This document shows, piece by piece, positions 44,147 through 53,574 of a stretch of DNA of 64,000 bases. The notes under the pieces are model-generated. The model worked only from the letters and a program-made list of their open reading frames with translations. It searched no databases and was not told the DNA's origin. The stretch is taken from positions 8,456,501-8,520,500 of the forward strand of contig NZ_CP073720.1 in assembly GCF_025137375.1 (NCBI RefSeq), given 5' to 3'. The stretch's first letter is position 1. Every line of letters starts with the position of its first letter. The DNA comes from Dactylosporangium fulvum. Its GTDB lineage: Bacteria > Actinomycetota > Actinomycetes > Mycobacteriales > Micromonosporaceae. Made by a program: the position numbers and the translations under genes.

Positions 44147-44656
44147 ATGGCCCACCTCGCGATGTCGTCGCCGCTGGCGCCGGTTGTCGCCGCCCTGGAG
44201 GGCCTCCGGCGGCGTCACCCGGACGTGTTGGCGTGCATCGTTCCCGGCTTGCTCCTCGGGCCGGACGAGATCGGGCCGGGCGGGACGGCGATGCGAGCCA
44301 CCGACCTGCGGGCGCTGGCGGTGCTCGTCGTGGCCGGCTGGACGAGAGCCCGTCGCGTGCCGCTGCTGTTCCCCGACGCGACGTTCCTCAACCGGGCGGG
44401 TCAGCTCGGCATCAGGCGCGCGGACGTGGCCGTGCTCGAGGGTGACCCCGCGGCCGGGCGCCACGGCGTGGTCGTGGCACGCGACAAGGGCGAACTGCTC
44501 GCGGTCGTCCAGGACAACCTGTGCGCCCTGGCCGCCGGCCCGGGGCTCGCGAGCAAGATCCGCGAGCTCACCGAGGAATGGTCAACGCCGCACCACGAGC
44601 AGCGGGATCTGCATCTCAGCGGCCGTGCTGGAGCCGTGGAACGCCACCATCCGTGA
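44147..44656 (+). CDS. Uncharacterised protein under an iron box
   Basis: 169 residues with G/C-rich third positions, hence likely real. I recognise no family. It is a soluble alpha/beta-looking protein: a helix APVVAALEGLRRRH, a strand LAVLVVAGWTRARRVPLLFP and a later VVVARDKGELLAVVQ strand-turn. The ATG at 44147 follows from the leaderless promoter; 44129 and 44162 are alternatives. The 3' end overlaps the convergent phosphodiesterase gene by 75 bp. The iron box suggests expression under iron limitation, but a role in iron use is inference only. Confidence 0.6.
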   Translation: MAHLAMSSPLAPVVAALEGLRRRHPDVLACIVPGLLLGPDEIGPGGTAMRATDLRALAVLVVAGWTRARRVPLLFPDATFLNRAGQLGIRRADVAVLEGDPAAGRHGVVVARDKGELLAVVQDNLCALAAGPGLASKIRELTEEWSTPHHEQRDLHLSGRAGAVERHHP

Positions 44657-45730
44657 CACCTTGGCCGGCTCGTGCGCGCTGGCCAGGACCACCCACCGCT
44701 CGCGGCAGGCCACCACGACGTCGCCGACCCGCGCGAGGTGCTGCTGCGGGATCGGGCCGAACCAGCCCGACGCCACCGCCTCCTCGCGGGTCACCACCCA
44801 CGCCCTGTCGCCCAGCACGCCGCGCCACGTGTCCATCACGTCGGCCGTCGCACCGGGGATCGTGTGCAGATACCGCACCCGGGGCTCCCCGGCGACGACG
44901 GCGACGCCCTCCCGCAGCCGGGTGTCCCGGTCCAGGTCGAGGCGGCGGTCGGCGGGGATGTCCAGCTGGCCGTGGTCCGCGGTGACGATGAGCGCCGAGT
45001 CCGGCGGCAGGCCGTCGATCAGCCGGGTGAGCAGCCGGTCGGCCTCCGCGACGGCGGTGCGCCACTCGCCCGTGCCGATGCCGAAGTCGTGCCCGGCCCG
45101 GTCCACGTCCGGCAGATAGCCGTAGACCAGCGCGGACGACGGCAGCGCGGCGAGCATCGACGAGGCGACGGCGTCGGCGACGCCCCCCGCGCCGAACTGC
45201 GCGCCGCGGTAGGCGGACAGCGACAGGCCGCTGTTCTGGAACGCCGGGTTGCTCACCACCGTCGTCGCGATGCCCGCGTTCGCGGCGCGGGTGAACGCCG
45301 TCGGCAGCGGCTGCCACGAGGCGGGGTCCGGCTGGTCCTGCCAGCGCAGGTGGTTGACGAGCTTGTCGGTGCCCGGCTGGTTGAGCACGATCCCGACGAT
45401 CCCGTGCGCCCCGGGCGGCGCGCCGGTGCCGAGGGTGACCAGGCTGACCGGGGTCGTCGACGGGAAGCCCGAAGTGATCGAGCGGGCGGTTCCGAGCCGG
45501 CCGCCGATCATGTCGGTCAGGGTCGGCGCGTGCGGCGACGCGATGCCGAGCTGGTGCCAGCCGAGCCCGTCGAGCAGGACGACGGCGACGCGCCGGACAC
45601 CGGCCAATGTGGCCGAGAGCCCGAGTGCGTCGCGCTCATACGGCATGCCCAGCACGTTGAGCACGCTGGGCATCACCTCGGCCAGGCTCGCCTGTCCGTA
45701 TCGGGGCGCGACCGCGTCGAGCTGGCCCAT
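44582..45730 (-). CDS. Alkaline-phosphatase-fold phosphodiesterase / nucleotide pyrophosphatase family
   Basis: 382 residues, cytosolic (no signal peptide). Metal-site motifs of the AP/NPP superfamily: VVLLDGLGWHQ, the nucleophile Thr in GFPSTTPVSLVTLGTG, YGYLPDVDRAGHDFG and VTADHGQLDI. It should hydrolyse a phosphodiester or pyrophosphate; the substrate is unknown. The ATG at 45730 overlaps the methyltransferase stop as TGATG, so the two are coupled. Confidence 0.9.
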   Translation of the reverse strand: MGQLDAVAPRYGQASLAEVMPSVLNVLGMPYERDALGLSATLAGVRRVAVVLLDGLGWHQLGIASPHAPTLTDMIGGRLGTARSITSGFPSTTPVSLVTLGTGAPPGAHGIVGIVLNQPGTDKLVNHLRWQDQPDPASWQPLPTAFTRAANAGIATTVVSNPAFQNSGLSLSAYRGAQFGAGGVADAVASSMLAALPSSALVYGYLPDVDRAGHDFGIGTGEWRTAVAEADRLLTRLIDGLPPDSALIVTADHGQLDIPADRRLDLDRDTRLREGVAVVAGEPRVRYLHTIPGATADVMDTWRGVLGDRAWVVTREEAVASGWFGPIPQQHLARVGDVVVACRERWVVLASAHEPAKVSRMVAFHGSSTAAEMQIPLLVVRR

Positions 45731-46446
45731 CAGGACTTCCGGGCCAGCAGGTGCAGCTGGGTGGCGATATCGCGATACGGCGACGTGCCGGCCAGCGCGA
45801 GCTCGAACGCCTGGAGGGCCTCCGGCTCGCTCTCCGCGACCGTCCCGGGCACGAGGTCGGCGACGACCCGCACCCCGTGGATCTGCTCCACCGCCAGGCC
45901 GCACTCGCTGAGCAGGGCGGTGGCGCTCTCCGCGGAATAGCGCCGGCGCAACCGGTCGCGGGAGTCGCCGCGCCCGTCCGGGCTCGCCACGAGCAGCGAC
46001 GCGGCGGCCAGGTGTCCCCCGATCGCCTTGGCGAGCACGGCCGCCGCCCGGTTGGCGACGACGACACTCGCCGCGCCGCCGGGGCGCAGCGTCGCGGCGA
46101 GCGCGGCGACAACCTTGTGCGGGTCTTCGACGACCTCGAGGAGGCTGTGGCCGAGCACCAGGTCGACACTCTCCGGCGGCACCAGATCGGCGAGCCCGTC
46201 ACCGTCGCCCTGCACGGCGACGATCCGGTCGGCGACCCCGGCCTCGTCCGCGCGGCGCGTGAGCGCGGCCAGCGCGTCCGGGCTGGGGTCGACGACGGTG
46301 ACGGCGTGGCCGGCCTTGGCCAGCGGCACCGCGAACCCGCCGGTGCCGCCGCCGACGTCGAGGGCGGTCAGCGGCCGGCCGGCACGCGCCAGCTCACGCC
46401 GCAGGACCTGCCAGACGACAGCGGTGCGGGGGGCTGAGGACTCCAC
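45730..46446 (-). CDS. SAM-dependent class I methyltransferase
   Basis: 238 residues. SAM-binding motif ALDVGGGTGGFAVPLAKAGH (about 33-52), then VVDPSPDALAAL and the motif IV-like LVLGHSLLEVVEDP. Similar proteins follow or precede the phosphodiesterase in related genomes. The GTG at 46446 follows TAGGGT by 7 nt, so it is probably leaderless; the longer frame is the shadow of thiC. The substrate cannot be told. Confidence 0.88.
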   Translation of the reverse strand: MESSAPRTAVVWQVLRRELARAGRPLTALDVGGGTGGFAVPLAKAGHAVTVVDPSPDALAALTRRADEAGVADRIVAVQGDGDGLADLVPPESVDLVLGHSLLEVVEDPHKVVAALAATLRPGGAASVVVANRAAAVLAKAIGGHLAAASLLVASPDGRGDSRDRLRRRYSAESATALLSECGLAVEQIHGVRVVADLVPGTVAESEPEALQAFELALAGTSPYRDIATQLHLLARKS

Positions 46447-46466
46447 CCGATAGACCCTAGACCACC

Positions 46467-47975
<1,509 letters not shown>

Positions 47976-48063
47976 GTGTGCGTCCCCTCTTTCGGGCAGG
48001 CTGCATCAGCCCCCGAATCGCATTGATTTGGGAGTCGTACCGGCTGTGTTCGGCGAGATCCGC

Positions 48064-48858
48064 CTAGTCGAACGGTCCCCAGGACAGCGGCCCGTGCCCG
48101 GCCCCGAGGGACCAGCCGGCCGATCGCGACAGTGCCTCGTGCACGTACTGCTTCGCCCCGCGCAGCGCGTCGGCGAGGGGCTGCCCGAGCGCAAGCCGCG
48201 CGGCGGTCGCCGCCGCGAAGGTGCACCCGGTGCCGTGGTTGTTCGCCGTGTCGATCCACGGCGCGGTGAGCACTTCCACCTGCCCGTCGTGCCAGACGAC
48301 GTCGACGGCCTCCGCGCTGCCGCGCAGGTGGCCACCCTTGACGACCACACAGCGCGAGCCGTACACGGCCAGGTCGGTGGCCGCCTTGATCGCGTCGTCG
48401 ACGTCGACGACCTCGCGGCCGAGCAGGACCGACGCCTCACGCAGGTTCGGCGTGACCACCGCGGCGTGCGGGAAGAGCAGGTCGAGGTACGCGCGCTCGG
48501 CGTCACGGGTGAAGAGACGGTCGCCGGACGACGCCACCAGCACCGGGTCGACGACGAGGCCGGGCAGCCGCGGCGCGTACGTCGCCACCAGCGCCACCGT
48601 CTCCGGCGTGGCGAGCATGCCGGTCTTGACCGCGGCCACCGGCAGGTCGCCGAGGACCGCGTCGAGCTGCGCGCCGACGAACGCCGGCCCGACGGCCGAG
48701 ATGCCCCGCACGCCGATCGTGTTCTGCGCGGTCAGCGCCGTGATCACGCTGGTGCCGAACACCCGGTGCGCGGCGAACGTCTTCAGGTCGGCCTGAATCC
48801 CGGCCCCGCCGCCGGAGTCGGACCCGGCGATCGTGAGCGCGACGGCAGGGTTCGTCAT
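48064..48858 (-). CDS. thiD: Hydroxymethylpyrimidine (phosphate) kinase
   Basis: 264 residues, ribokinase fold. LTIAGSDSGGGAGIQADLKTF is split over residues 8-28, DPVLVASSG and NNHGTGCTFAAATAA (anion hole and catalytic Asp region) are present. It phosphorylates HMP-P to HMP-PP. The ATG at 48858 overlaps the upstream tenI-like stop by 4 bp. Confidence 0.95.
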   Translation of the reverse strand: MTNPAVALTIAGSDSGGGAGIQADLKTFAAHRVFGTSVITALTAQNTIGVRGISAVGPAFVGAQLDAVLGDLPVAAVKTGMLATPETVALVATYAPRLPGLVVDPVLVASSGDRLFTRDAERAYLDLLFPHAAVVTPNLREASVLLGREVVDVDDAIKAATDLAVYGSRCVVVKGGHLRGSAEAVDVVWHDGQVEVLTAPWIDTANNHGTGCTFAAATAARLALGQPLADALRGAKQYVHEALSRSAGWSLGAGHGPLSWGPFD

Positions 48859-49370
48859 GCGGTCAGCAGCTCCTTCACGAACCGGGCCGGGTCCTCGGCG
48901 CGCATCACGGCGCCCATCACCGCCACCCCCGCGGCGCCCTCGTCGAGGCAGTCACGGACGCGGGCCGGCGAGTCGACACCGCCCAGCGCGTACACGGGAA
49001 TCGGCACCGCGAGCGCCATCCGGGCCAGGCCGGCGAGGCCGAGCGGCGGCCCGTACCCCGGCTTGGAACGCGTCGGGAAGATCGGCGACAGCGTGGCGAA
49101 CTCGACGCCGGCCTCGTCCGCCGCGCAGAGGTCCTCCAGGTTGTGGCACTTGCGCAGCTCCGGACCCTCCTCCAGGAGCAGCCGCCCGCCGGCGCCCTCG
49201 ACCATGGCCCGCAGCCGCTCTGCGAGGTCCTCGCGCTCGGCCGGCGGCAGGTCGTCCTCACGCAGCACGAACACCCGCGCCCCGCCGTCGAGCGCGCCGT
49301 TGACGACCTCGTCCAGCGGCCGGTTCGCTCGGCGGCGGTCGGTGAACACGATGAGGCCCGGCGCTACCAC
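48855..49370 (-). CDS. TenI-like / ThiE-superfamily protein
   Basis: 171 residues, a short ThiE-type barrel. SPIFPTRSKPGYGPPLGL and VYALGGVDSPARVRDCL match the TenI branch (thiazole tautomerase) more than thiamine-phosphate synthase, and a second gene at 51812 has the full ThiE set. I infer a role in finishing the thiazole ring made by ThiG. The GTG at 49370 overlaps the thiG stop. Confidence 0.75.
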   Translation of the reverse strand: MVAPGLIVFTDRRRANRPLDEVVNGALDGGARVFVLREDDLPPAEREDLAERLRAMVEGAGGRLLLEEGPELRKCHNLEDLCAADEAGVEFATLSPIFPTRSKPGYGPPLGLAGLARMALAVPIPVYALGGVDSPARVRDCLDEGAAGVAVMGAVMRAEDPARFVKELLTA

Positions 49371-50128
49371 GGCATACCCCCGGTGGGGCTGGACGCGGTC
49401 GCGTGCAGGCGGCGCGGGATGCGGCCGGCCGTGTACGCGAGCCGGCCCGCCCCGACCGCGAGGCGCATCGCCTCGGCCATCCGCGCCGGGTGCTCGGCCC
49501 GGGTGACCGCGGAGGCGAGCAGCACCCCGTCGCAGCCCAGCTCCATGGCGAGGGCCGCGTCGGAGGCGGTGCCGATCCCGGCGTCGAGGATGACCGGGAC
49601 GGTGACCTTCTGCCGGATCAGCGCGATGTTGTGCGGGTTGCGGATGCCCATCCCGGAGCCGATCGGGGCGCCGAGCGGCATGACCGCAGCGCATCCGACG
49701 TCGGCGAGGCGCTGGGCGAGGACCGGGTCGTCGGTCGTATACGGCAGGACGACGAACCCGTCGTCGACCAGCCGCTCCGCGGCGACGGCGAGCTCGACCC
49801 CGTCGGGCAGCAGCGTGTCCTCGTCGCCGATCACCTCGAGTTTCACCCACGCGGTGCCGAACGCCTCGCGCGCCAGATGGGCGAGCTTCACGGCCTCGGT
49901 CGCGGTGTAGCACCCGGCGGTGTTCGGCAGCACCCGCACCCCGCACCGCTCGATCACGTCGAGCAGCGACGGCGCGGCCGGGTCGAGCCGGCGCAGGGCC
50001 ACGGTGACGAGCGCGGTGCCGCTGGCCCGGATCGCGGCCTCGAGCGCGGCGTGGCTGGCGGCCCCGCCGGTGCCCAGGATGAGCCGCGAACCGAGGGACT
50101 CCCCGGCGATCTGCAGTTGGTCACCCAC
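49364..50128 (-). CDS. thiG: Thiazole synthase
   Basis: 254 residues, TIM barrel. RLILGTGGAASHAALEAAI at the N-terminus, VKLEVIGDEDTLLPDG (with the Schiff-base Lys region), MPLGAPIGSGMGIRNP and LDAGIGTASDAALAMELG are diagnostic. It condenses DXP, dehydroglycine and ThiS thiocarboxylate. The GTG at 50128 overlaps the thiS stop. Confidence 0.95.
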   Translation of the reverse strand: MGDQLQIAGESLGSRLILGTGGAASHAALEAAIRASGTALVTVALRRLDPAAPSLLDVIERCGVRVLPNTAGCYTATEAVKLAHLAREAFGTAWVKLEVIGDEDTLLPDGVELAVAAERLVDDGFVVLPYTTDDPVLAQRLADVGCAAVMPLGAPIGSGMGIRNPHNIALIRQKVTVPVILDAGIGTASDAALAMELGCDGVLLASAVTRAEHPARMAEAMRLAVGAGRLAYTAGRIPRRLHATASSPTGGMPW

Positions 50129-50324
50129 CCTGGACCGCCGTGAGCACCTCGATGTGGTCACCGTCGGAGGGGCGGGTGTCGTCCCACTTCGTGCGCGGAA
50201 TGACGTCGCCGTTGAGCGCGACCGCGATCCCGCGTGGGTCGGGCCCGGCGAGCTGGCGCACGACGTCGGCGACGGTGATGTCGTCGTCGACGGTTGACGC
50301 GACGGCGTTAACCACGAGCTGCAT
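50121..50324 (-). CDS. thiS: Sulfur carrier protein ThiS
   Basis: 67 residues, ubiquitin-like, ending in the required Gly-Gly (LTAVQGG) that is thiocarboxylated. The ATG at 50324 with GGAG 8 nt upstream was chosen over a GTG three codons earlier. First gene downstream of the TPP riboswitch. Confidence 0.93.
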   Translation of the reverse strand: MQLVVNAVASTVDDDITVADVVRQLAGPDPRGIAVALNGDVIPRTKWDDTRPSDGDHIEVLTAVQGG

Positions 50325-50340
50325 ACGGCTCACTCCTGCC

Positions 50341-50430
50341 TCCCTGCGCCGGCATGACCCGGATCAGGTTCGACGGTCGGGGGCTGACAGCCCCCCTCTC
50401 AGCCCGGTCACACCGGACTCCCGTGGGGTA
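50341..50430 (-). ncRNA. TPP riboswitch (THI element)
   Basis: On the minus strand the two conserved cores are present: GGGCTGAGAGG and CTGATCCGGGTCATGCCGGC, with the variable arm GGGGGCTGTCAGCCCCC between them and closing stem bases CCGGTGTGACCGG. It lies 17 bp before thiS and after thiO, so it controls thiS-thiG-tenI-thiD-thiC. With the ribosome site of thiS right behind it, control of translation is likely. Confidence 0.95.
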
Positions 50431-50457
50431 CCCGCTGACCATAACCCCTGGCAGGGC

Positions 50458-51594
50458 TCAGGTAAAGCGCGCCGTTGCGAACGCCTCAACATCGACATTG
50501 GTCGCCCCGGTGGTGGCCAGGTCGGCGATGACCTGCGCCGTCACCGGCGCGAGCAGCACCCCGTTGCGGTAGTGGCCGGTGGCCACGAGCACGCGCCGCC
50601 CCCTCTCGCCGCGTTGATCATGCAGTTGTGGTGCCACGACACTCCCTGAATGTCCAGGTTTGCCAGGCACCACAACTGCATGATCAACGCCGGAGGGGAG
50701 CGGGAGGGGGCCGAGGACCGGGGCGTTGTCCGGGGTGCCGGGGCGCAGGCCGGCGAGCGTCTCGGCGAGGGCCAGCTCGACCACGCCGGGCAGCAGGTCG
50801 GCGGCCGGACGGAGCAGGTCGAGCACCCCGCCGGCGGTCACGGTGGTGTCGGCGCCGCGCTCCTCCTCGGTGGCACCGACAACCAGTTCACCGTCGGCGC
50901 GCGGCACGAGGTACACGTGACGGCCCAGCGCCACGCCGCGGATCACGTGCCGGACCAGCGACTCGGCGCCACGCAGCCGCAGCAGCTGACCCTTCACCGG
51001 CCGGACCGGCAGCCCGGTGAGCCGTGCGGCGCCGACGCCGTTGGCGACGATGATCACATCGTCCCGTACCGCGGAAAGGTCATCGATGCTCGTGGACTCG
51101 AAGCGGATCGGCAGGCTCCGCAGGGCCCGCAGCACCAGCCGCGGGTCGACCTGGTGGTCGCCGGGGGCGAACGCACCGCCCCGGACCCGCGGCGAGAGCA
51201 TCGGCTCCAGCTCACGCAGCTGCCGCCCGGTCAGCGGCTCGATCGGCGTGCCCGCCCGCCGGTAGTAGTCGACGAGCCGCAGCACCTCGGCGTGGTCGTC
51301 GTCGGTAAGGGCCACGAGCAGGCTGCCCTCGGTGCGGTAGCCGATCCGCATGCCGCTCGCCGCCTCCAGCTCGGCCGCGAACGCCGGCCAGCGGCGCATC
51401 GACTCGAGCATGAGCGCCTGCAGGGCCTCCTCGCCGTAGTTCGCCTCGGCCGTCGGGGCGAGCATGCCGGCGGCAACCAGGCCGGCGCTCCGGCCCGGGT
51501 CGGGGTCGTGAACGGTGACCCGCTCGCCCCGGCGCAGCAGCTCCCAGGCGCACGCAAGCCCGATGACCCCGCCCCCGACGATCCCCACGCTCAT
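50458..51594 (-). CDS. thiO: Glycine oxidase ThiO with a palindrome-encoded insert
   Basis: 378 residues, FAD-dependent amine oxidase. GIVGGGVIGLACAWELLRRG at the N-terminus binds FAD; PGDHQVDPRLVLRAL and RPGTPDNAPVLGP follow, and LVATGHYRNGVLLAPVTA closes the FAD site. It makes dehydroglycine for ThiG. Between DNAPVLGP and LVATGHYRNG, where relatives have a short turn, there are about 35 extra residues encoded largely by a 25-bp-arm palindrome (50611-50690). The frame is intact. Upstream of the riboswitch. Confidence 0.92.
   Translation of the reverse strand: MSVGIVGGGVIGLACAWELLRRGERVTVHDPDPGRSAGLVAAGMLAPTAEANYGEEALQALMLESMRRWPAFAAELEAASGMRIGYRTEGSLLVALTDDDHAEVLRLVDYYRRAGTPIEPLTGRQLRELEPMLSPRVRGGAFAPGDHQVDPRLVLRALRSLPIRFESTSIDDLSAVRDDVIIVANGVGAARLTGLPVRPVKGQLLRLRGAESLVRHVIRGVALGRHVYLVPRADGELVVGATEEERGADTTVTAGGVLDLLRPAADLLPGVVELALAETLAGLRPGTPDNAPVLGPLPLPSGVDHAVVVPGKPGHSGSVVAPQLHDQRGERGRRVLVATGHYRNGVLLAPVTAQVIADLATTGATNVDVEAFATARFT
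50611..50690. repeat. Palindromic element inside thiO
   Basis: Perfect 25-bp arms (50611-50635 and 50666-50690; core GATCATGCAGTTGTGGTGCC) around a 30-nt loop, with weaker C/G-rich arms outside. The core resembles the inner arms at 39392 (GATCTTGGAGTTGTGGCGC). An in-frame insertion of a mobile palindrome is inferred. Confidence 0.8.
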
Positions 51595-51605
51595 GCTGCC
51601 TCCGC

Positions 51606-51815
51606 TTCGCTCCGGCCGCCCGAGCTCACACCGAACCCACGGTGAACGGCCCCTCCACTTCGCTCCGGCCGCCCGAGCTCCGCGCTGAGCCCATGGTGAA
51701 CGGCCCCTCCGCTTCGCTCCGGGCCGCTCATGCGCCCTCCGCTACGCTCCGGCCGCCCGAGCTCCGCGCTGAGCCCATGGTGAACGGCCCCTCCGCTTCG
51801 CTCCGGGCCGCTCAC
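51606..51815. repeat. Tandem repeats between thiE and thiO
   Basis: Units of about 53 bp begin CTTCGCTCCGGCCGCCCGAG and end GTGAACGGCCCCTCCG, at about 51606, 51658 and 51742, with shorter CTTCGCTCCGGGCCGCTCA pieces at 51711 and 51795. On the minus strand they lie between the thiE stop and the thiO start; the first unit reaches into the thiE 3' end. No gene. Confidence 0.7.
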
Positions 51816-52432
51816 GGGCTCACCAGCCCCGCGAACTCGGCGGCGGCCGCGCCCGGGTCCACGGCGCTGTTCACCGCGCTGACGACGGCCACCGCGTGCG
51901 CGCCGACCGCGAACAGCTCGGCGGCCCGCGCCGCGGTCACCCCGCCGATCGCCACCACGGGCACGTCGACGGCCTGCACCACCGCCCGCACCCCGGCGGG
52001 GCCGATCGCGTCGGGCAGCCCGGCCTTCGTCGTCGTGGCGAACGCCGGCCCGACGCCGAGGTAGGAGGCGCCGTCGGCGACCGCCTGGCGCGCGGCCTGC
52101 GGGTTCCGTGCGGTCGCGCCGAGGATCGCGTCGGGGCCGAGGATCCGCCGCGCGGCGGCCACCGGCAGGTCGTCGGCGCCGACGTGGCCACCGTCCGCGC
52201 CGGCCGCGAGCGCGACGTGCAGCCGGTCGTTGACCAGGCAGGTGGCGCCGCCGGCCCGGCACAGCTCCAGCACGCGGACGGTCAGGTCGTACGCCTCCCG
52301 GTCCGTCATGTCGTCCTCCGGCCGCACCTGCACGGTGTCGAAGCCGGCCCGGAGCGCGGCCGCCACGACCGTCAGCGTGTCGCGGCCGGGGCGGGTGTCG
52401 GTGATCAGATGCAGTCGTCCGAGGGTGTGCAC
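51812..52432 (-). CDS. thiE: Thiamine-phosphate synthase
   Basis: 206 residues. LHLITDTRPGRDTL, VQVRPEDD (family QxR), LVNDRLHVALAAGADGGHVG, GATARNP and YLGVGPAFATTTKAGL with VVAIGGV are the ThiE sites for HMP-PP and thiazole phosphate. It couples the two to thiamine phosphate. The GTG at 52432 lies 18 bp from the divergent reductase start. It is the first thi gene and lies outside riboswitch control. Confidence 0.93.
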   Translation of the reverse strand: MHTLGRLHLITDTRPGRDTLTVVAAALRAGFDTVQVRPEDDMTDREAYDLTVRVLELCRAGGATCLVNDRLHVALAAGADGGHVGADDLPVAAARRILGPDAILGATARNPQAARQAVADGASYLGVGPAFATTTKAGLPDAIGPAGVRAVVQAVDVPVVAIGGVTAARAAELFAVGAHAVAVVSAVNSAVDPGAAAAEFAGLVSP

Positions 52433-52450
52433 CGCGCTAGCTTTTCAGAC

Positions 52451-53425
52451 ATGCAACAGGTGCGATTGGGCCGGACCGGCCTCAAGGTCTCCGAAATCTG
52501 TCTCGGCATGATGAGCTACGGCGATTCCGCCTGGCGCGACTGGATCCTCGACGAGGAGGCCGCCGACCCGTTCGTGCGGCGCGCCGTCGAGGCGGGAATC
52601 ACGTTCTTCGACACCGCCGACGTCTACTCGCTGGGTGAGAGCGAGCGGGTCACCGGGCGACTCCTGACGAAGTATTTCGCGCGCCGCGAGGACTACGTCC
52701 TGGCCACCAAGGTCCATGGCGCGATGAGCGACCGGCCCAACGACGCCGGCCTGTCCCGCAAGCACATCCTGGCCGGCATCGACAATTCGCTCAGCCGCCT
52801 CGGCACCGACCACGTCGACCTCTACCAGATCCACCGATGGGATCCGCAGACCCCGATCGAGGAGACGATGGAGGCGCTCCACGACGTCGTCCGGGCGGGC
52901 AAGGCCCGCTACATCGGCGCGTCGAGCATGTACGCCTGGCAGTTCGCGAAGGCGCAACACACGGCCCGCGACAACGGCTGGACCGAGTTCGTGTCGATGC
53001 AGAATCACTACAACCTGGCGTACCGTGAGGAGGAGCGCGAGATGCTGCCGCTCTGCCTGGACCAGGGCGTCGGGGTGATCCCGTGGAGCCCGCTCGCGCG
53101 GGGTCTGCTCGCCGGCAACCGCGGCCGGGGCGGCGAGAAGCGCACGACCCGCGCCAACAGCGACACGTTCAACTCGATGTACACCGACGACGACTTCGCC
53201 GTGGTCGACGTCAACGCCGAGGTGGCCGCCGAGCGCGGCGTGTCCCCGGCCCGGGTGGCGCTGGCCTGGCTGCTGTCGCGACCCGCGGTGACGGCCCCGA
53301 TCGTCGGCGCCACCAAGCTCGCCCACCTGGAGGACGCGATCGCCGCGACCGACCTGACCCTCGACGAGAAGGAGATCGAGCGCCTCGAGGCCCCGTACGT
53401 GCCGCATCCGGTGCTCGGCCACTGA
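52451..53425 (+). CDS. Aldo/keto reductase
   Basis: 324 residues, TIM barrel of the AKR superfamily. FFDTADVYSLGESER (Asp and Tyr of the active site), LATKVHGAMS (Lys), and YQIHRWDP (His) form the catalytic tetrad; IVGATKLAHLEDAI is the NADPH-binding end. The substrate is unknown. The ATG at 52451 follows TAGCTT by 7 nt, so it is probably leaderless; the frame upstream is the shadow of thiE. Confidence 0.94.
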   Translation: MQQVRLGRTGLKVSEICLGMMSYGDSAWRDWILDEEAADPFVRRAVEAGITFFDTADVYSLGESERVTGRLLTKYFARREDYVLATKVHGAMSDRPNDAGLSRKHILAGIDNSLSRLGTDHVDLYQIHRWDPQTPIEETMEALHDVVRAGKARYIGASSMYAWQFAKAQHTARDNGWTEFVSMQNHYNLAYREEEREMLPLCLDQGVGVIPWSPLARGLLAGNRGRGGEKRTTRANSDTFNSMYTDDDFAVVDVNAEVAAERGVSPARVALAWLLSRPAVTAPIVGATKLAHLEDAIAATDLTLDEKEIERLEAPYVPHPVLGH

Positions 53426-53437
53426 CGCTTGCCCGCG

Positions 53438-53470
53438 AAAGGGCCGGTCACCTCGGGTGACCGGCCCTTT
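53438..53470 (+). terminator. Terminator after the aldo/keto reductase
   Basis: Perfect 15-bp stem AAAGGGCCGGTCACC / GGTGACCGGCCCTTT with a 3-nt loop. The same GGCCGGTCACC stem follows both acidic-protein genes, so it probably belonged to a third copy of that gene (relic at 53484). Confidence 0.85.
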
Positions 53471-53483
53471 GTCATGCGTTGCG

Positions 53484-53532
53484 TCAGTCGGGGGCCACGC
53501 CCAGCTCGCCGGTGGCCGCGGAATTGGTTGTA
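53484..53532 (-). pseudogene. 3' relic of a third acidic-protein gene
   Basis: On the minus strand the frame NSAATGELGVAPD-stop aligns with the last residues HGNAGELGVASN of the proteins at 55874 and 58209. The bases after the stop, GCAACGCATGACAAAGGGCC, also align with the 3' flank of the copy at 58209. Upstream of this the similarity ends where the sigma-factor region begins. Confidence 0.65.
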
Positions 53533-53574
53533 AACACCGCGGGTCGACCGGACACATATGGGGTGGGAGGGTCG

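Noticed and set aside
47976..48063. Second TPP riboswitch ahead of thiC
   Set aside because: Only 88 bp and neither conserved core is present.
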